From: an uncultured Lachnospiraceae bacterium
GTDB lineage: Bacteria > Bacillota > Clostridia > Lachnospirales > Lachnospiraceae
Assembly: GCA_910588405.1 (NCBI GenBank)
Contig: CAJUPT010000001.1
Location: 1 to 64,000 of the forward strand
DNA length: 64,000 nt
Direction: 5' to 3'
Below, piece after piece: positions 51,220 to 59,792 of the stretch. The notes under the pieces are model-generated. The model was not told the DNA's origin. It saw nothing but the letters and a program-made list of their open reading frames with translations, and did no database searches. The stretch's first letter is position 1. Every line of letters starts with the position of its first letter. A program made the position numbers and the translations under genes.

Positions 51220-52652
51220 GCAAACAGTATGAAACCGTGATCGGTCTGGAAGTCCATGTGGAGCTGGCCACCAAAACCAAAATCTTCTGTTCCTGCAGCA
51301 CGGAATTTGGCGGCGCTCCCAACACCCATACCTGCCCGGTGTGTACAGGCATGCCTGGCTCCCTGCCAGTGCTGAACAAACAGGCGGTGGAATACGCTGT
51401 GGCCGTAGGACTGGCCACAAACTGCACGGTCAACCAGCACTGCAAATTTGACAGGAAAAACTATTTTTACCCGGACAACCCCCAAAACTATCAGATTTCC
51501 CAGCTCTATCAGCCTGTCTGTGTAAACGGTCATGTGGATATCGAGACAGAAGCTGGCGTAAAATCCATCGGTATCCATGAGATCCATATGGAGGAGGATG
51601 CAGGAAAATTAATTCATGATGAGTGGGAGGACTGCTCTTTAGTGGACTATAACCGGTCCGGCGTGCCGCTGATCGAAATCGTCTCCGAGCCGGATATGCG
51701 CACCGCCGAGGAGGTCATCGCCTATCTGGAAAAGCTGCGATTGATTATTCAATATCTGGGCGCCTCCGACTGCAAGCTGCAGGAGGGCTCTATGCGGGCG
51801 GACGTCAACTTATCGGTTCGGGAGATGGGCGCGCCAGATTTCGGCACCCGTACGGAAATGAAAAATCTAAATTCCTTCAAGGCCATTGCCCGGGCTATCG
51901 ACGGAGAGCGGAAACGGCAGATCGAATTGATCGAGGACGGCAAGGAAGTCATCCAGGAAACCCGCCGATGGGACGACAACAAGGAGCACTCCTACGCCAT
52001 GCGTTCCAAGGAGGATGCAAAGGACTACCGCTATTTCCCGGAACCAGACCTGGTTCCCATCCATATCAGCGACGCCTGGCTTGCCGAAATCAGAGACCGT
52101 CAGCCGGAGCTTCGCACGGAAAAGCTGGCTCGTTATAAAAAAGACTATGATATTCCGGAATATGATGCTAAAATAATAACAGAATCGAAAAAGCTGGCCG
52201 ATCTTTTTGAGGCCACGACGGCCATCTGCAAAAAGCCAAAAAAGGTGTCCAACTGGCTGATGGGAGAAACCATGCGTTTGTTAAAGGAATCCGACATGGA
52301 GCCGGAGGCTCTTTCCTTTGCGCCGGAAAACCTGGCAAAGCTGATCGAGCTGATCGATGCGGGCGCCATTAACGGAACCGTGGGCAAGGAAGTGTTCGAG
52401 GAAATTTTCCGGAATAACATCGACCCCGACCGCTATGTGGAAGAAAAAGGGCTGAAAGCCGTCAATGATGAGGGGGCACTGCGAGCCACCGTAGAGCAGG
52501 TCATCGCGGAAAATCCCCAGTCTGTGGAGGACTTCCATAACGGCAAGAAAAAAGCTATGGGATTCCTGGTTGGACAGACCATGAAGGCCATGGGCGGTAA
52601 AGCGAATCCGCAGATGGTCAACAAGATTCTGACGGAGTTATTATGCTTGTGA
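51216..52652 (+). CDS. gatB: Asp/Glu-tRNA amidotransferase subunit B
   Basis: GatB (478 residues) phosphorylates the tRNA-bound Asp or Glu and amidates it with ammonia from GatA. The N-terminal kinase-like domain shows VIGLEVHVELATKTKIFCSC, with zinc cysteines FCSCSTEFG and HTCPVCTGMPG, and the conserved DYNRSGVPLIEIVSEPDM. The C-terminal YqeY-like tail (MGFLVGQTMKAMGGKANPQ) binds tRNA. Translation is coupled to gatA. Confidence 0.97.
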   Translation: MSKQYETVIGLEVHVELATKTKIFCSCSTEFGGAPNTHTCPVCTGMPGSLPVLNKQAVEYAVAVGLATNCTVNQHCKFDRKNYFYPDNPQNYQISQLYQPVCVNGHVDIETEAGVKSIGIHEIHMEEDAGKLIHDEWEDCSLVDYNRSGVPLIEIVSEPDMRTAEEVIAYLEKLRLIIQYLGASDCKLQEGSMRADVNLSVREMGAPDFGTRTEMKNLNSFKAIARAIDGERKRQIELIEDGKEVIQETRRWDDNKEHSYAMRSKEDAKDYRYFPEPDLVPIHISDAWLAEIRDRQPELRTEKLARYKKDYDIPEYDAKIITESKKLADLFEATTAICKKPKKVSNWLMGETMRLLKESDMEPEALSFAPENLAKLIELIDAGAINGTVGKEVFEEIFRNNIDPDRYVEEKGLKAVNDEGALRATVEQVIAENPQSVEDFHNGKKKAMGFLVGQTMKAMGGKANPQMVNKILTELLCL

Positions 52653-52806
52653 GTATCACAAAATAATTGCCAATCAGAAAGAAACTGCCACCGCCTTGAC
52701 GATGTATGCGTTGAAGCCGGGCGGGCAAAAATGTACTCTTGAAGTCTTGCAGTGCTTGATTTTGTAAGATTACGAGCGTACATAGAATCACAACGGAGGA
52801 TGATTG

Positions 52807-53058
52807 ATGATGAAATGGCTGAGATGTGAAAAACAGTCAGAGGATGAACGGTACGTATTTTACCGCTACACCGATTTGGAGCGGCAGGGGGCGACGGAAG
52901 GCAGCTTCCGGATCGACACCCAGGAGATGTTCAGCGTGTCTACCGTAGAGCTACCGTCCTACACCAAGGAGCGGATCGACGAGATGAAGCTGGCCGGAAA
53001 GGTCATTATCGAACACATGGAAACCGGCGTCTGGCCTGCCAGCGCAGAGCTGTGCTGA
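52807..53058 (+). CDS. DUF6061-like small protein
   Basis: The product is 83 residues (MMKWLRCEKQSEDERYVF start). It has no membrane segment; it is beta-rich with RYTDLERQG and FRIDTQEMFSVSTVE. It resembles a small Lachnospiraceae family I recall as DUF6061, of unknown function. GGAGGA lies six bases before the first of two ATGs. It stands alone between gatB and a strong terminator. Confidence 0.6.
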   Translation: MMKWLRCEKQSEDERYVFYRYTDLERQGATEGSFRIDTQEMFSVSTVELPSYTKERIDEMKLAGKVIIEHMETGVWPASAELC

Positions 53059-53125
53059 GTGAGAGACAAAGGCTAAACACAAAACAGCAAAAAGACGCAA
53101 AGCTAACCTGTCACAAAAGCATATA

Positions 53126-53169
53126 AATAAGCCTTCACACAGCGCCAAAAAAGCATGTGAAGGCTTATT
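53126..53169 (+). terminator. Bidirectional terminator
   Basis: AATAAGCCTTCACA and TGTGAAGGCTTATT are perfect 14-base complements separated by a 16-base loop. A T-rich tract follows on the plus strand. It separates the plus-strand small gene from the minus-strand HAD gene. Confidence 0.85.
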
Positions 53170-53273
53170 CTCTTATTCATCCATTTAGCCGTGCCGATCC
53201 GGCTAAATATGCCCGATCAGACATCCGGATTCATAATACTGACCGGCTTTGCAGCTGACCGGCCGGTCAACTG

Positions 53274-53927
53274 CTATATGTTCAGCTCCAACAGCTCCTC
53301 CGGCCGGTCAATAATCCGGTCCGGGTGAAATTCTTCCAATTCCGCTCTGGGGCGAAACCCCCATGTAACGCCGACCGTAAACATTTCTGCCGCAAGCCCA
53401 GTCCGCATATCTGTGTTCGTATCTCCCACATAAATACATTCATCAGGAGTAACCCCAAGCTCCTCAGCGATATACAGAGGCCCCGCCGGATCAGGCTTTC
53501 GCGGGATATCAGATCGCTCTCCCAGAATATAGTCAAACAATCCTTCCCCATAAATCCTTGTAACCACTGCCTCGGCAAACTGCTGAGCTTTATTGGAGCA
53601 CACAGCCAGCATAATTCCGTATTCCTTTAATTGTTCCAGTACATGGGGAAGACCAGGGAAGGACTTTACGCCTACCGTACAGCCTGTCTTAAACTCCTCA
53701 CAGTATAATGTATATATCTGATCTAAGTACTCGCCTTTTTTATCGCCGGCATCCCACAGGCTTCGCTCCAGCATCTTCCTGGCTCCGTCTCCCGCATAAT
53801 AATAAAAGCTTTTTTCCGGAAGGGGAGGAAAAGCAAACTGTCTTAAACATCGATTGACCGTATAAGCCAGAGACTCCACCGTATCTCCCACGGTTCCGTC
53901 CAAATCGAAAATAATCAGCCGTTTCAT
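53274..53927 (-). CDS. HAD-family phosphatase (phosphoglycolate phosphatase-like)
   Basis: The product is 217 residues. HAD motif I is FDLDGTVGDT (catalytic Asp8 and Asp10), motif II is CSNK after VLEQLKEYGIMLAV, motif III Lys is in RKPDPAGP, and motif IV is YVGDTNTDM. The alpha-helical C1 cap lies between motifs I and II, so small phosphoesters are likely substrates. The start codon overlaps the stop of the upstream CorC gene by ATGA, so they are cotranscribed. Confidence 0.9.
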   Translation of the reverse strand: MKRLIIFDLDGTVGDTVESLAYTVNRCLRQFAFPPLPEKSFYYYAGDGARKMLERSLWDAGDKKGEYLDQIYTLYCEEFKTGCTVGVKSFPGLPHVLEQLKEYGIMLAVCSNKAQQFAEAVVTRIYGEGLFDYILGERSDIPRKPDPAGPLYIAEELGVTPDECIYVGDTNTDMRTGLAAEMFTVGVTWGFRPRAELEEFHPDRIIDRPEELLELNI

Positions 53928-55264
53928 ATCTCCTCCGATTCCTCTTCCGGTTCAGGAAGAAACAGATGTACCCACTCGATCCTATTTTTATCCACGGCCT
54001 CTGCTACAAACGTAAAACCATTTTCACTGACCCGCTCTCCCACTACTGGTAAATGATCCAGAAGGCCGATCACCAGACCGCCCAGAGAGTCATAATCCTC
54101 AGACTCCAAATCCAAATCCAAAAGATCATTCAGATCATCCAGCTTCACGGCGCCCTCCACCCGGTATTCCAGGTCATTGATCTTCTGAACGCTGTCCAGC
54201 TCATCCTCATCGTACTCGTCACGGATTTCTCCCACGATTTCCTCTAACAGATCCTCTAATGTAACCAGGCCGGCCGTAGCGCCGTACTCATCCAGAACGA
54301 TGGCCATACTAAAGGAGTTGCTCCGCATCTCTATAAATAACTCCGAGGTTTTCTTATGCTCATAAGTATAAAAAGCTTCCCGCATCACATCTTTTACGGA
54401 AAACGGTCCGTCCGAACGATAGAGGAGCAGATCCTTCATATTAATCATGCCGATCACATTATCTGTGGTGTCCTCGTAAACCGGCATTCTGGTGAACATA
54501 TCCTCCCGAAAAGTCTCAATAATCTCCTCATAGGTTGCGTTCACATCAATAAACGTCATATCAATCCGAGGAATCATGATATCCTTTGTGCAGGAATCCC
54601 CAAAATCAAAAACATTATTGATCATCTTCCGCTCTTCGCTCTCGATTACGCCCTCCTCATGACTGACATCCACCATGGTGCGCAGTTCGCTTTCCGTAAT
54701 GGACTCGGCCTTTGCGTCGGGATCGATCCGCAACAGAAATAAAAAACCTCCGGACAACTGATTAATTGCATAAATCACAGGGGTCAGCACCGCCATCATG
54801 GCTTTCACCGGCCCGGCGTAAAACAGAGCCATTTTCTCGGAATATATCGTGGCGATTGTTTTTGGAGAAATCTCACCAAAGACCAGAACAAAAAGTGTAA
54901 CAACACCTGTGGCGATTCCTGCCCCCGCGTCCCCCAAAAGCCGTGTGGCCAAAATCGTGGCCATAGAGGACAGAGACAGATTCACAACATTGTTGCCAAT
55001 CAAGATGGCGCTTAGCATCTTGCCCTGGTTTTCCGTGACTGACAGGAAGGACGCGGCCTTTTTGTTACCGTCCTCTGCCAGACTGCGCATCCGTATCCGG
55101 TTCGCCATGGTCAAAGATGTCTCCGCCGATGAAAAAATAGCAGAAAAGATTAACAAAACAAATAAAATAAGCAACTGTATGGCGTCACTCGAGTCCAATG
55201 TAAAGTCCAACTCCTTTTTTGTGAATTTCCCGTCAGAACCTGTGGCAAAAACGGCTTTTATCAC
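53924..55264 (-). CDS. CNNM/CorC-family membrane protein with CBS domains
   Basis: The product is up to 446 residues. The DUF21 (CNNM) transmembrane domain covers ~25-200 (LLILFVLLIFSAIFSSAETSLTMANRI, VFGEISPKTIAT), followed by a CBS pair (MIPRIDMTFIDVNATYEEI, SMAIVLDEYGATAGLVTLEDLLEEIVG) and the C-terminal CorC_HlyC domain. Such proteins are linked to Mg2+/Co2+ or Na+ handling. The frame starts at GTG 55264, but the promoter lies so close that the leader would be only ~10 bases. A TTG at 55198 with AAGGAG 12 bases away is an alternative. The HAD gene overlaps its end. Confidence 0.88.
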   Translation of the reverse strand: MIKAVFATGSDGKFTKKELDFTLDSSDAIQLLILFVLLIFSAIFSSAETSLTMANRIRMRSLAEDGNKKAASFLSVTENQGKMLSAILIGNNVVNLSLSSMATILATRLLGDAGAGIATGVVTLFVLVFGEISPKTIATIYSEKMALFYAGPVKAMMAVLTPVIYAINQLSGGFLFLLRIDPDAKAESITESELRTMVDVSHEEGVIESEERKMINNVFDFGDSCTKDIMIPRIDMTFIDVNATYEEIIETFREDMFTRMPVYEDTTDNVIGMINMKDLLLYRSDGPFSVKDVMREAFYTYEHKKTSELFIEMRSNSFSMAIVLDEYGATAGLVTLEDLLEEIVGEIRDEYDEDELDSVQKINDLEYRVEGAVKLDDLNDLLDLDLESEDYDSLGGLVIGLLDHLPVVGERVSENGFTFVAEAVDKNRIEWVHLFLPEPEEESEEI

Positions 55265-55281
55265 AGTTCCGCTTGCATTGC

Positions 55282-55310
55282 ATTGTACTATAGGAAGAGG
55301 AAAAAGTCAA
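55282..55310 (-). promoter_or_regulatory. Promoter of corC-HAD
   Basis: On the minus strand TTGACT (55310-55305), a 17-base spacer and TACAAT (55287-55282) form a strong promoter. The start point would be about 55275, only ~10 bases before the annotated GTG. Confidence 0.75.
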
Positions 55311-55326
55311 TAGTGGCGGAAAGATA

Positions 55327-55349
55327 TTGTTATATATGGCATATAACAA
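55327..55349. promoter_or_regulatory. 23-bp palindrome in the divergent region
   Basis: TTGTTATAT-ATGGC-ATATAACAA is a perfect 9-bp inverted repeat around five bases. It lies just upstream of the corC -35 box and about 45 bases before the -35 box of the Cys/His protein gene. It is placed like an operator. Confidence 0.55.
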
Positions 55350-55391
55350 GTTACTGTTCAGGCAATTCTATACTTCTGATTTCCGACGTTA

Positions 55392-55420
55392 TTGCACAAT
55401 ATTCTTTTTTATGTTAAAAT
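55392..55420 (+). promoter_or_regulatory. Promoter of the Cys/His-rich protein gene
   Basis: TTGCAC, a 17-base spacer and TAAAAT lie about 90 bases before the start codon. The leader includes AGATTTAAAAAATCT, a small palindrome. Confidence 0.7.
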
Positions 55421-55511
55421 ACTGATGAGAACATGTTAGATTTAAAAAATCTGAAAAAAGTCACAGAGTAACCTTAAGACTACCACATTTCCAGGAACAG
55501 GAGGATTTGAT

Positions 55512-56159
55512 ATGTTCGGGAAAAAAATGATTCTTGCCGGAATGGCGGCTGTGCTGACTGTTTCGCTGTCCGTATTGCCGGCTTCTGCCCATGGGCACGG
55601 AGGACACCATGGCGGTCATCATGTAAACGGGATGACACAGACCGTTCCCAACAATAATTACAATACCGGCGCCGTCGGTAACACTGACATAAATGCCGGC
55701 GCTGATCTTTCTGCCGATACGAACGTCCCTGCCGCTCCCAACACTGACACAGCCGCAGCTTCCAGTGCATATCCTGTCTGCCTATTTGAGGGCTGCACCG
55801 AAACCGGCCATCATATCCATGACGGCAGCTATTACTGCGGATATCACCATGCGAGCGGTTACTGCGACGGCTCCTGTGCTTATTCCGCCACACCTTCCGG
55901 CGCATATCCGATCTGTACGTTTGAGGGCTGTACCGAAAGCGGACGACATATTCATGACGATAATTATTACTGCGGATATCATCATGCAGGCGGCTATTGC
56001 GATGGCTCTTGCATCGTCAGCTCTGCCACAATCAGCAATGCGCCTGCAGACGGCGGTTCGCCTGCGGCCGACAGTCCGACTACTGCCGACGGCTACTATT
56101 ATGGCAGAAGATATGGATGTCACCGGTCTTATGCCAGGAAGCTGACTTACTGCCATTAA
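55512..56159 (+). CDS. Secreted Cys/His-rich tandem-repeat protein
   Basis: The product is 215 residues. A signal peptide covers residues 1-26 (cut after ASA). A His/Gly-rich stretch follows (HGHGGHHGGHH). Two tandem 36-residue units with a 45-residue period lie at 87-122 and 132-167. Each has C-x4-C-x13-C-x8-C-x3-C, with HIHD and CGYHHxxGYCDGSC shared. The many His and Cys residues suggest metal binding outside the cell. A linker and a short Cys/His tail end the chain. GGAGGA precedes the ATG, and a promoter and terminator make it a single-gene unit. I recognise no named family. Confidence 0.8.
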   Translation: MFGKKMILAGMAAVLTVSLSVLPASAHGHGGHHGGHHVNGMTQTVPNNNYNTGAVGNTDINAGADLSADTNVPAAPNTDTAAASSAYPVCLFEGCTETGHHIHDGSYYCGYHHASGYCDGSCAYSATPSGAYPICTFEGCTESGRHIHDDNYYCGYHHAGGYCDGSCIVSSATISNAPADGGSPAADSPTTADGYYYGRRYGCHRSYARKLTYCH

Positions 56160-56273
56160 TCTTTCAGAAAAATCGTAAATCTGACACACTATATCATGAT
56201 GCAGAAGACGCTTTCGGTGGATTGCGGATATGCTTTGCGATAACTCGTTTTGTCAGATACCATATGGCATGAA

Positions 56274-56351
56274 ATACGCCCGGAACCTCTCATTGTCCGA
56301 TTTTTCGCAGGCCGAACATCAGACAATGAGGAGTGCCGGGCATATTTTATT
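56274..56351 (+). terminator. Long intrinsic terminator
   Basis: ATACGCCCGGAACCTCTCAT and ATGAGGAGTGCCGGGCAT pair over about 20 bases (one bulge), followed by ATTTTATT. It lies 115 bases after the Cys/His gene. The spacer between, 56160-56273, shows no gene. Confidence 0.7.
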
Positions 56352-56449
56352 CCCGCGGCCATGAGCCAATTTTATTAGCTTATGAATGCAATTCACACGG
56401 CTTGTTTATACAATCTGCGCCGTTTATTTACACCATTTACGCAGTCTAT

Positions 56450-56764
56450 CTACACAAACCGGATCGACACGTCCTTTGGCAGCGCCATCTTGCACTCTGC
56501 CTCAATACATTTGAGAATGCCTGCTGTTACCGGACAGGCTGCGTGAGGACAATATTTTGCTGCCGCCTCATAGAGAGGCCCTGCACCCGGCTTCTGGAAA
56601 CAAAGCTCCATGGCATCCAGATCTTCTCCTGCCTCTTCCATCATTTTCTGAACACCGCCGCATTTGGACTCCACCTTAACTGTCACATCCATGCCATCCT
56701 CTGATTCCGCTGTCACCAGAGCCGTCAGACCGCATACGCCTGGCATAATTTCTACCTTTGTCAT
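56450..56764 (-). CDS. DUF6951-like small protein
   Basis: The product is 104 residues (starts MTKVEIMPGVCGLTALV). Cysteines lie in VESKCGGVQKM, AMELCFQKPG, YCPHAACPVTAG and LKCIEAECKMALPKDV, an arrangement that would suit a metal or Fe-S site. The family, which I recall as DUF6951, is widespread in clostridia and its function is unknown. The ATG at 56764 has AAGGGG ten bases upstream and a leader box (GTGGAACT). It lies directly behind dapL. Confidence 0.7.
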   Translation of the reverse strand: MTKVEIMPGVCGLTALVTAESEDGMDVTVKVESKCGGVQKMMEEAGEDLDAMELCFQKPGAGPLYEAAAKYCPHAACPVTAGILKCIEAECKMALPKDVSIRFV

Positions 56765-56808
56765 AATTAATCTTCCCCTTTCTAATATTAGTTCCACCGC
56801 TCCTCTTC

Positions 56809-58023
56809 CTAAAGCCCCTTCATCCGCTCTACCGCTTCTTTTGTATTTTCCCTTGTCCCAAAACCGGTCAGCCTGAAATAGCCTTCGCCGCTGGGACCGA
56901 AGCCGGAACCAGGTGTTCCCACCACATTGGCCTTTGTCAACAGATGATCAAAAAATTCCCAAGAGGTCATGGTTCCCGGAATTTGCATCCATACATAGGG
57001 CGAATTCACACCTCCAGACACTGTGTAACCAAGGGCTTGCAGGCCGTCATAAATAATTCTGGCATTTTCCTTATAATAAGCGATCTGCTGCTTTAGCTGC
57101 GCCTTTCCCTCATCAGTATAAACCGCGGCGCCTGCTTTCTGAATGATATAGGGCGCGCCATTATACTTGGTTCCATGCCGTCTGGCCCACATAGAATGAA
57201 GGCTTACGTCCCCACATTTCAAATCCTTGGGGATCACAGTATATCCCAGTCGGACGCCCGTAAACCCGGCGTTTTTGGAAAAGCTTCGGAACTCAATGGC
57301 ACAGCTTCCGGCTCCCTGACACTCATAGATAGAATGCGGCACATCTTCCTCGGAAATATAAGCTTCATAAGCAGCATCATACAGAATTACAGCCCCTATC
57401 CGGTTCGCATAATCCACCCATTCCTGCAGCTGCGCCTTGGTGATCACCGAGCCTGTGGGATTATTGGGAAAACAGAGATAGATCAAATCCGGCGTCTCCT
57501 TCGGAAGCTCCGGTACAAAATTATTCTCCGCAACACAGGGCATATAAATCACATTGCTCCAAATGCCCCTTCCCTCGTCATAGGTGCCGGTCCGTCCTGC
57601 CATCACATTGGAATCCACATATACCGGATAAACGGGATCACAGACAGCAATCCTGTTATCCTGATCAAACAGCTCCTGAATATTTCCGCAGTCGCATTTT
57701 GCACCGTCGCTGACAAAAATCTCATCTGGCCGGATTTCACAGCCTCTGGCGGCAAAATCATTTTCGGCGATGGCTGTCCGCAGAAATTCGTAGCCCAGAT
57801 CCGGCGCATAGCCTTTGAAGGTCTCGGCCGCCGCCATCTCGTCCACTGCCTTATGCAGCTCTTCGATAATGGCAGGGGCAAGGGGCTGAGTGACATCGCC
57901 GATCCCTAAGCTGATTACCTTCTTTTCAGGATGCTCTGCCTGAAAGCTGCGCACCTTTTTCCCGATTGTGGAAAACAGGTAGCTTCCCGGAAGCTTCTGA
58001 TAATTTGTGTTGATCTTAAACAT
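56809..58023 (-). CDS. dapL: LL-diaminopimelate aminotransferase
   Basis: DapL (404 residues) converts tetrahydrodipicolinate directly to LL-diaminopimelate in one PLP step, bypassing the succinylase or acetylase route. The PLP lysine is in RSFSKNAGFTGVRLGY, with LCFPNNPTGSVITKAQ and YDAAYEAYISEEDVPHSIYE before it, as in the plant/Chlamydia-type family. The neighbouring dapF supplies the next step. A leader box (GTGGAACT) and AGGAGG precede the start. Confidence 0.94.
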   Translation of the reverse strand: MFKINTNYQKLPGSYLFSTIGKKVRSFQAEHPEKKVISLGIGDVTQPLAPAIIEELHKAVDEMAAAETFKGYAPDLGYEFLRTAIAENDFAARGCEIRPDEIFVSDGAKCDCGNIQELFDQDNRIAVCDPVYPVYVDSNVMAGRTGTYDEGRGIWSNVIYMPCVAENNFVPELPKETPDLIYLCFPNNPTGSVITKAQLQEWVDYANRIGAVILYDAAYEAYISEEDVPHSIYECQGAGSCAIEFRSFSKNAGFTGVRLGYTVIPKDLKCGDVSLHSMWARRHGTKYNGAPYIIQKAGAAVYTDEGKAQLKQQIAYYKENARIIYDGLQALGYTVSGGVNSPYVWMQIPGTMTSWEFFDHLLTKANVVGTPGSGFGPSGEGYFRLTGFGTRENTKEAVERMKGL

Positions 58024-58039
58024 TTTTCTTTATCCTCCT

Positions 58040-58262
58040 AAATTATAGTTCCACAGCTCCTCTCCCATCGCTATGAGCACTTAGCATCTGTTCTTTAAAC
58101 CCTTACGTGCAATGCATGGAAAATCCGATAATATGTGTCATCGCAAAGCATACCTTTAGGTACTGGCACATTTTGCCGGATACTTCGTAATAGTTAGCGG
58201 ACGTTCTCGGGCCGCCTACCATTTTTCAAGCCCCATGGATCCGGGAGGGGAGCCGCTGTTTT
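58040..58262 (-). repeat. Family A repeat (copy 5) with nested long family B (58066-58229)
   Basis: Only the ends of A remain (GTTCCACAGCTCCTC, and AAGCCCCATGGATCCGGGAGG). B here is extended by about 70 bases including GCAAAGCATACC and GGCACATTTTGCCGG, the segment also seen at 14.05 kb. It fills the dapF-dapL spacer. Confidence 0.75.
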
Positions 58263-58275
58263 TTCATAAATCTGT

Positions 58276-59130
58276 TTACAGTACAATTTCCCCTGTAAAC
58301 ACTTCTGTGGCCGGCCCAGTCATCATCATATGTCCGGTTTCCTGGTTCCACGAAATATGCAGACTGCCGCCCAGCAGCTTCACCTGAACCTCTGGCTTTA
58401 CATATCCGGCCAGCATCGCCGCCGCTGCGCTTGCCGTAGCGCCGGTACCGCAGGCCATTGTCTCTCCGGAGCCACGCTCCCAGACCCGCATTTTCAGTTG
58501 TCCTTGCTCCGTCACCTGGATAAATTCCGTGTTGGTGCGATCGGGAAAGCGGGGATGGTTTTCAAACAGTGGGCCAATCTGCTCCACCGGAAAGCTGTCC
58601 GTATCCGCCGCAAATACCACCGCGTGGGGATTGCCAGTGGAGATACAAATCATCTCGTATTCCTTTCCTCCCACCATAATACGCTCCCAGATCTGCTCTC
58701 TGGTCAGCGCCTTCCGATCACAGGCAGACAGATCGATGGCCGCACCGTTGGAGGTCAGAACCGGCGCGCCCATATCCACCGTTACCATGGTCACTTTTCC
58801 CTCCTGTACCGACAAGTCCAGCGTTTTGATGCCCGCCCCGGTCTCCACCGTGATCGTGGTCATATTGGTCAAGCCGTGGTCATACACATATTTCGCCACA
58901 CAGCGAATCCCGTTTCCGCACATGCTTCCCAGGGAACCATCCGCATTATACATTTCCATACAAAAATCCGCTGCCTCGGAAGGCTTTATTAAAATCAGCC
59001 CGTCGGAACCAATGCCGAAATGACGGCTGCTCACCAGCTCCGCCACCCGGGAGGGTTCCTCTACTGTCTCCTCAAAACAATTTACATAGACATAATCGTT
59101 GCCGATCCCATGCATTTTTGTAAACTTCAC
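58276..59130 (-). CDS. dapF: Diaminopimelate epimerase
   Basis: DapF (284 residues) turns LL- into meso-diaminopimelate for lysine and peptidoglycan. Both catalytic cysteines are present: MCGNGIRCVAKY and MACGTGATASAAA. The N-terminal MKFTKMHGIGNDYVYVN is diagnostic. The GTG start has AGGAGG nine bases upstream and a leader box (GCGGCACT). It lies between the ANTAR gene and dapL. Confidence 0.96.
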   Translation of the reverse strand: MKFTKMHGIGNDYVYVNCFEETVEEPSRVAELVSSRHFGIGSDGLILIKPSEAADFCMEMYNADGSLGSMCGNGIRCVAKYVYDHGLTNMTTITVETGAGIKTLDLSVQEGKVTMVTVDMGAPVLTSNGAAIDLSACDRKALTREQIWERIMVGGKEYEMICISTGNPHAVVFAADTDSFPVEQIGPLFENHPRFPDRTNTEFIQVTEQGQLKMRVWERGSGETMACGTGATASAAAAMLAGYVKPEVQVKLLGGSLHISWNQETGHMMMTGPATEVFTGEIVL

Positions 59131-59161
59131 TTTTGCACACCTCCTAACTTAGTGCCGCTCT

Positions 59162-59713
59162 TCACCCCATATTTTTTATACTGATAATCATCCTGGCGGT
59201 TTCGGCCATATCGTTTCCGCTGTCCATGCTGTATTTCTGGATATAGCGGTATGCCTCCTTTTCCGACATATGGTCGCGCTCCATCAGGATACGCTTCGCC
59301 TCCAGGATGGCTGCCTGTTCCTCCGGGCTCCGCTTAGCCGGGGCGCTTCTTCTCTGCCTGCGCCTTTTCTCAATCGCCTCTGCCATCATCTCTACGGTAG
59401 ACAGCAGCTCATGCACTTTCAGCGGCATGGCCACGCAGACCATCCCTTCCTGCTGTCCTGCCTCCCATCTGGTACGAGAAGCCAACAATAAAAGCTGAAA
59501 ATGCTTCGGCAGATTGGAATACAGCTCCGAATAAATCATATCCGGCAGCCGGTAGCCGCTTATGACGATACCGGCATTCAGGCTGTCAGCATGGTTCAGC
59601 GCCTGAGCTCCCGTCGTACAGACCGCCGCCACCTGCCAGCCATTTCGCATCAGTATATTTTTAATATTTCTTCCGTCCTCCGCCCTGGGAAAGGCCACGA
59701 TTATATTAATTAT
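59162..59713 (-). CDS. ANTAR-domain regulator with pseudo-receiver
   Basis: The product is about 183 residues. The N-terminal ~120 residues have a receiver fold, but the phospho-acceptor position reads GYRLPD, without the usual Asp, so phosphorylation is unlikely. The C-terminal ANTAR RNA-binding domain includes EAKRILMERDHMSEKEAYRY and NDMAETARMI. ANTAR proteins bind two-hairpin antiterminators and often control nitrogen genes; glnA is directly upstream. No ATG, GTG or TTG lies at a proper distance from the strong GGGGAGGTG. The best-spaced codon is ATA at 59713 (nine bases), with ATT next to it. The GTG at 59698 is about 22 bases away. Confidence 0.85.
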   Translation of the reverse strand: MINIIVAFPRAEDGRNIKNILMRNGWQVAAVCTTGAQALNHADSLNAGIVISGYRLPDMIYSELYSNLPKHFQLLLLASRTRWEAGQQEGMVCVAMPLKVHELLSTVEMMAEAIEKRRRQRRSAPAKRSPEEQAAILEAKRILMERDHMSEKEAYRYIQKYSMDSGNDMAETARMIISIKNMG

Positions 59714-59792
59714 GGCCGCTCACCTCCCCGAACTGTCATATGCGCTCCCTCACCTTTGTCATAGCATTTCATACGCCTTGCCCAAGGAACGC

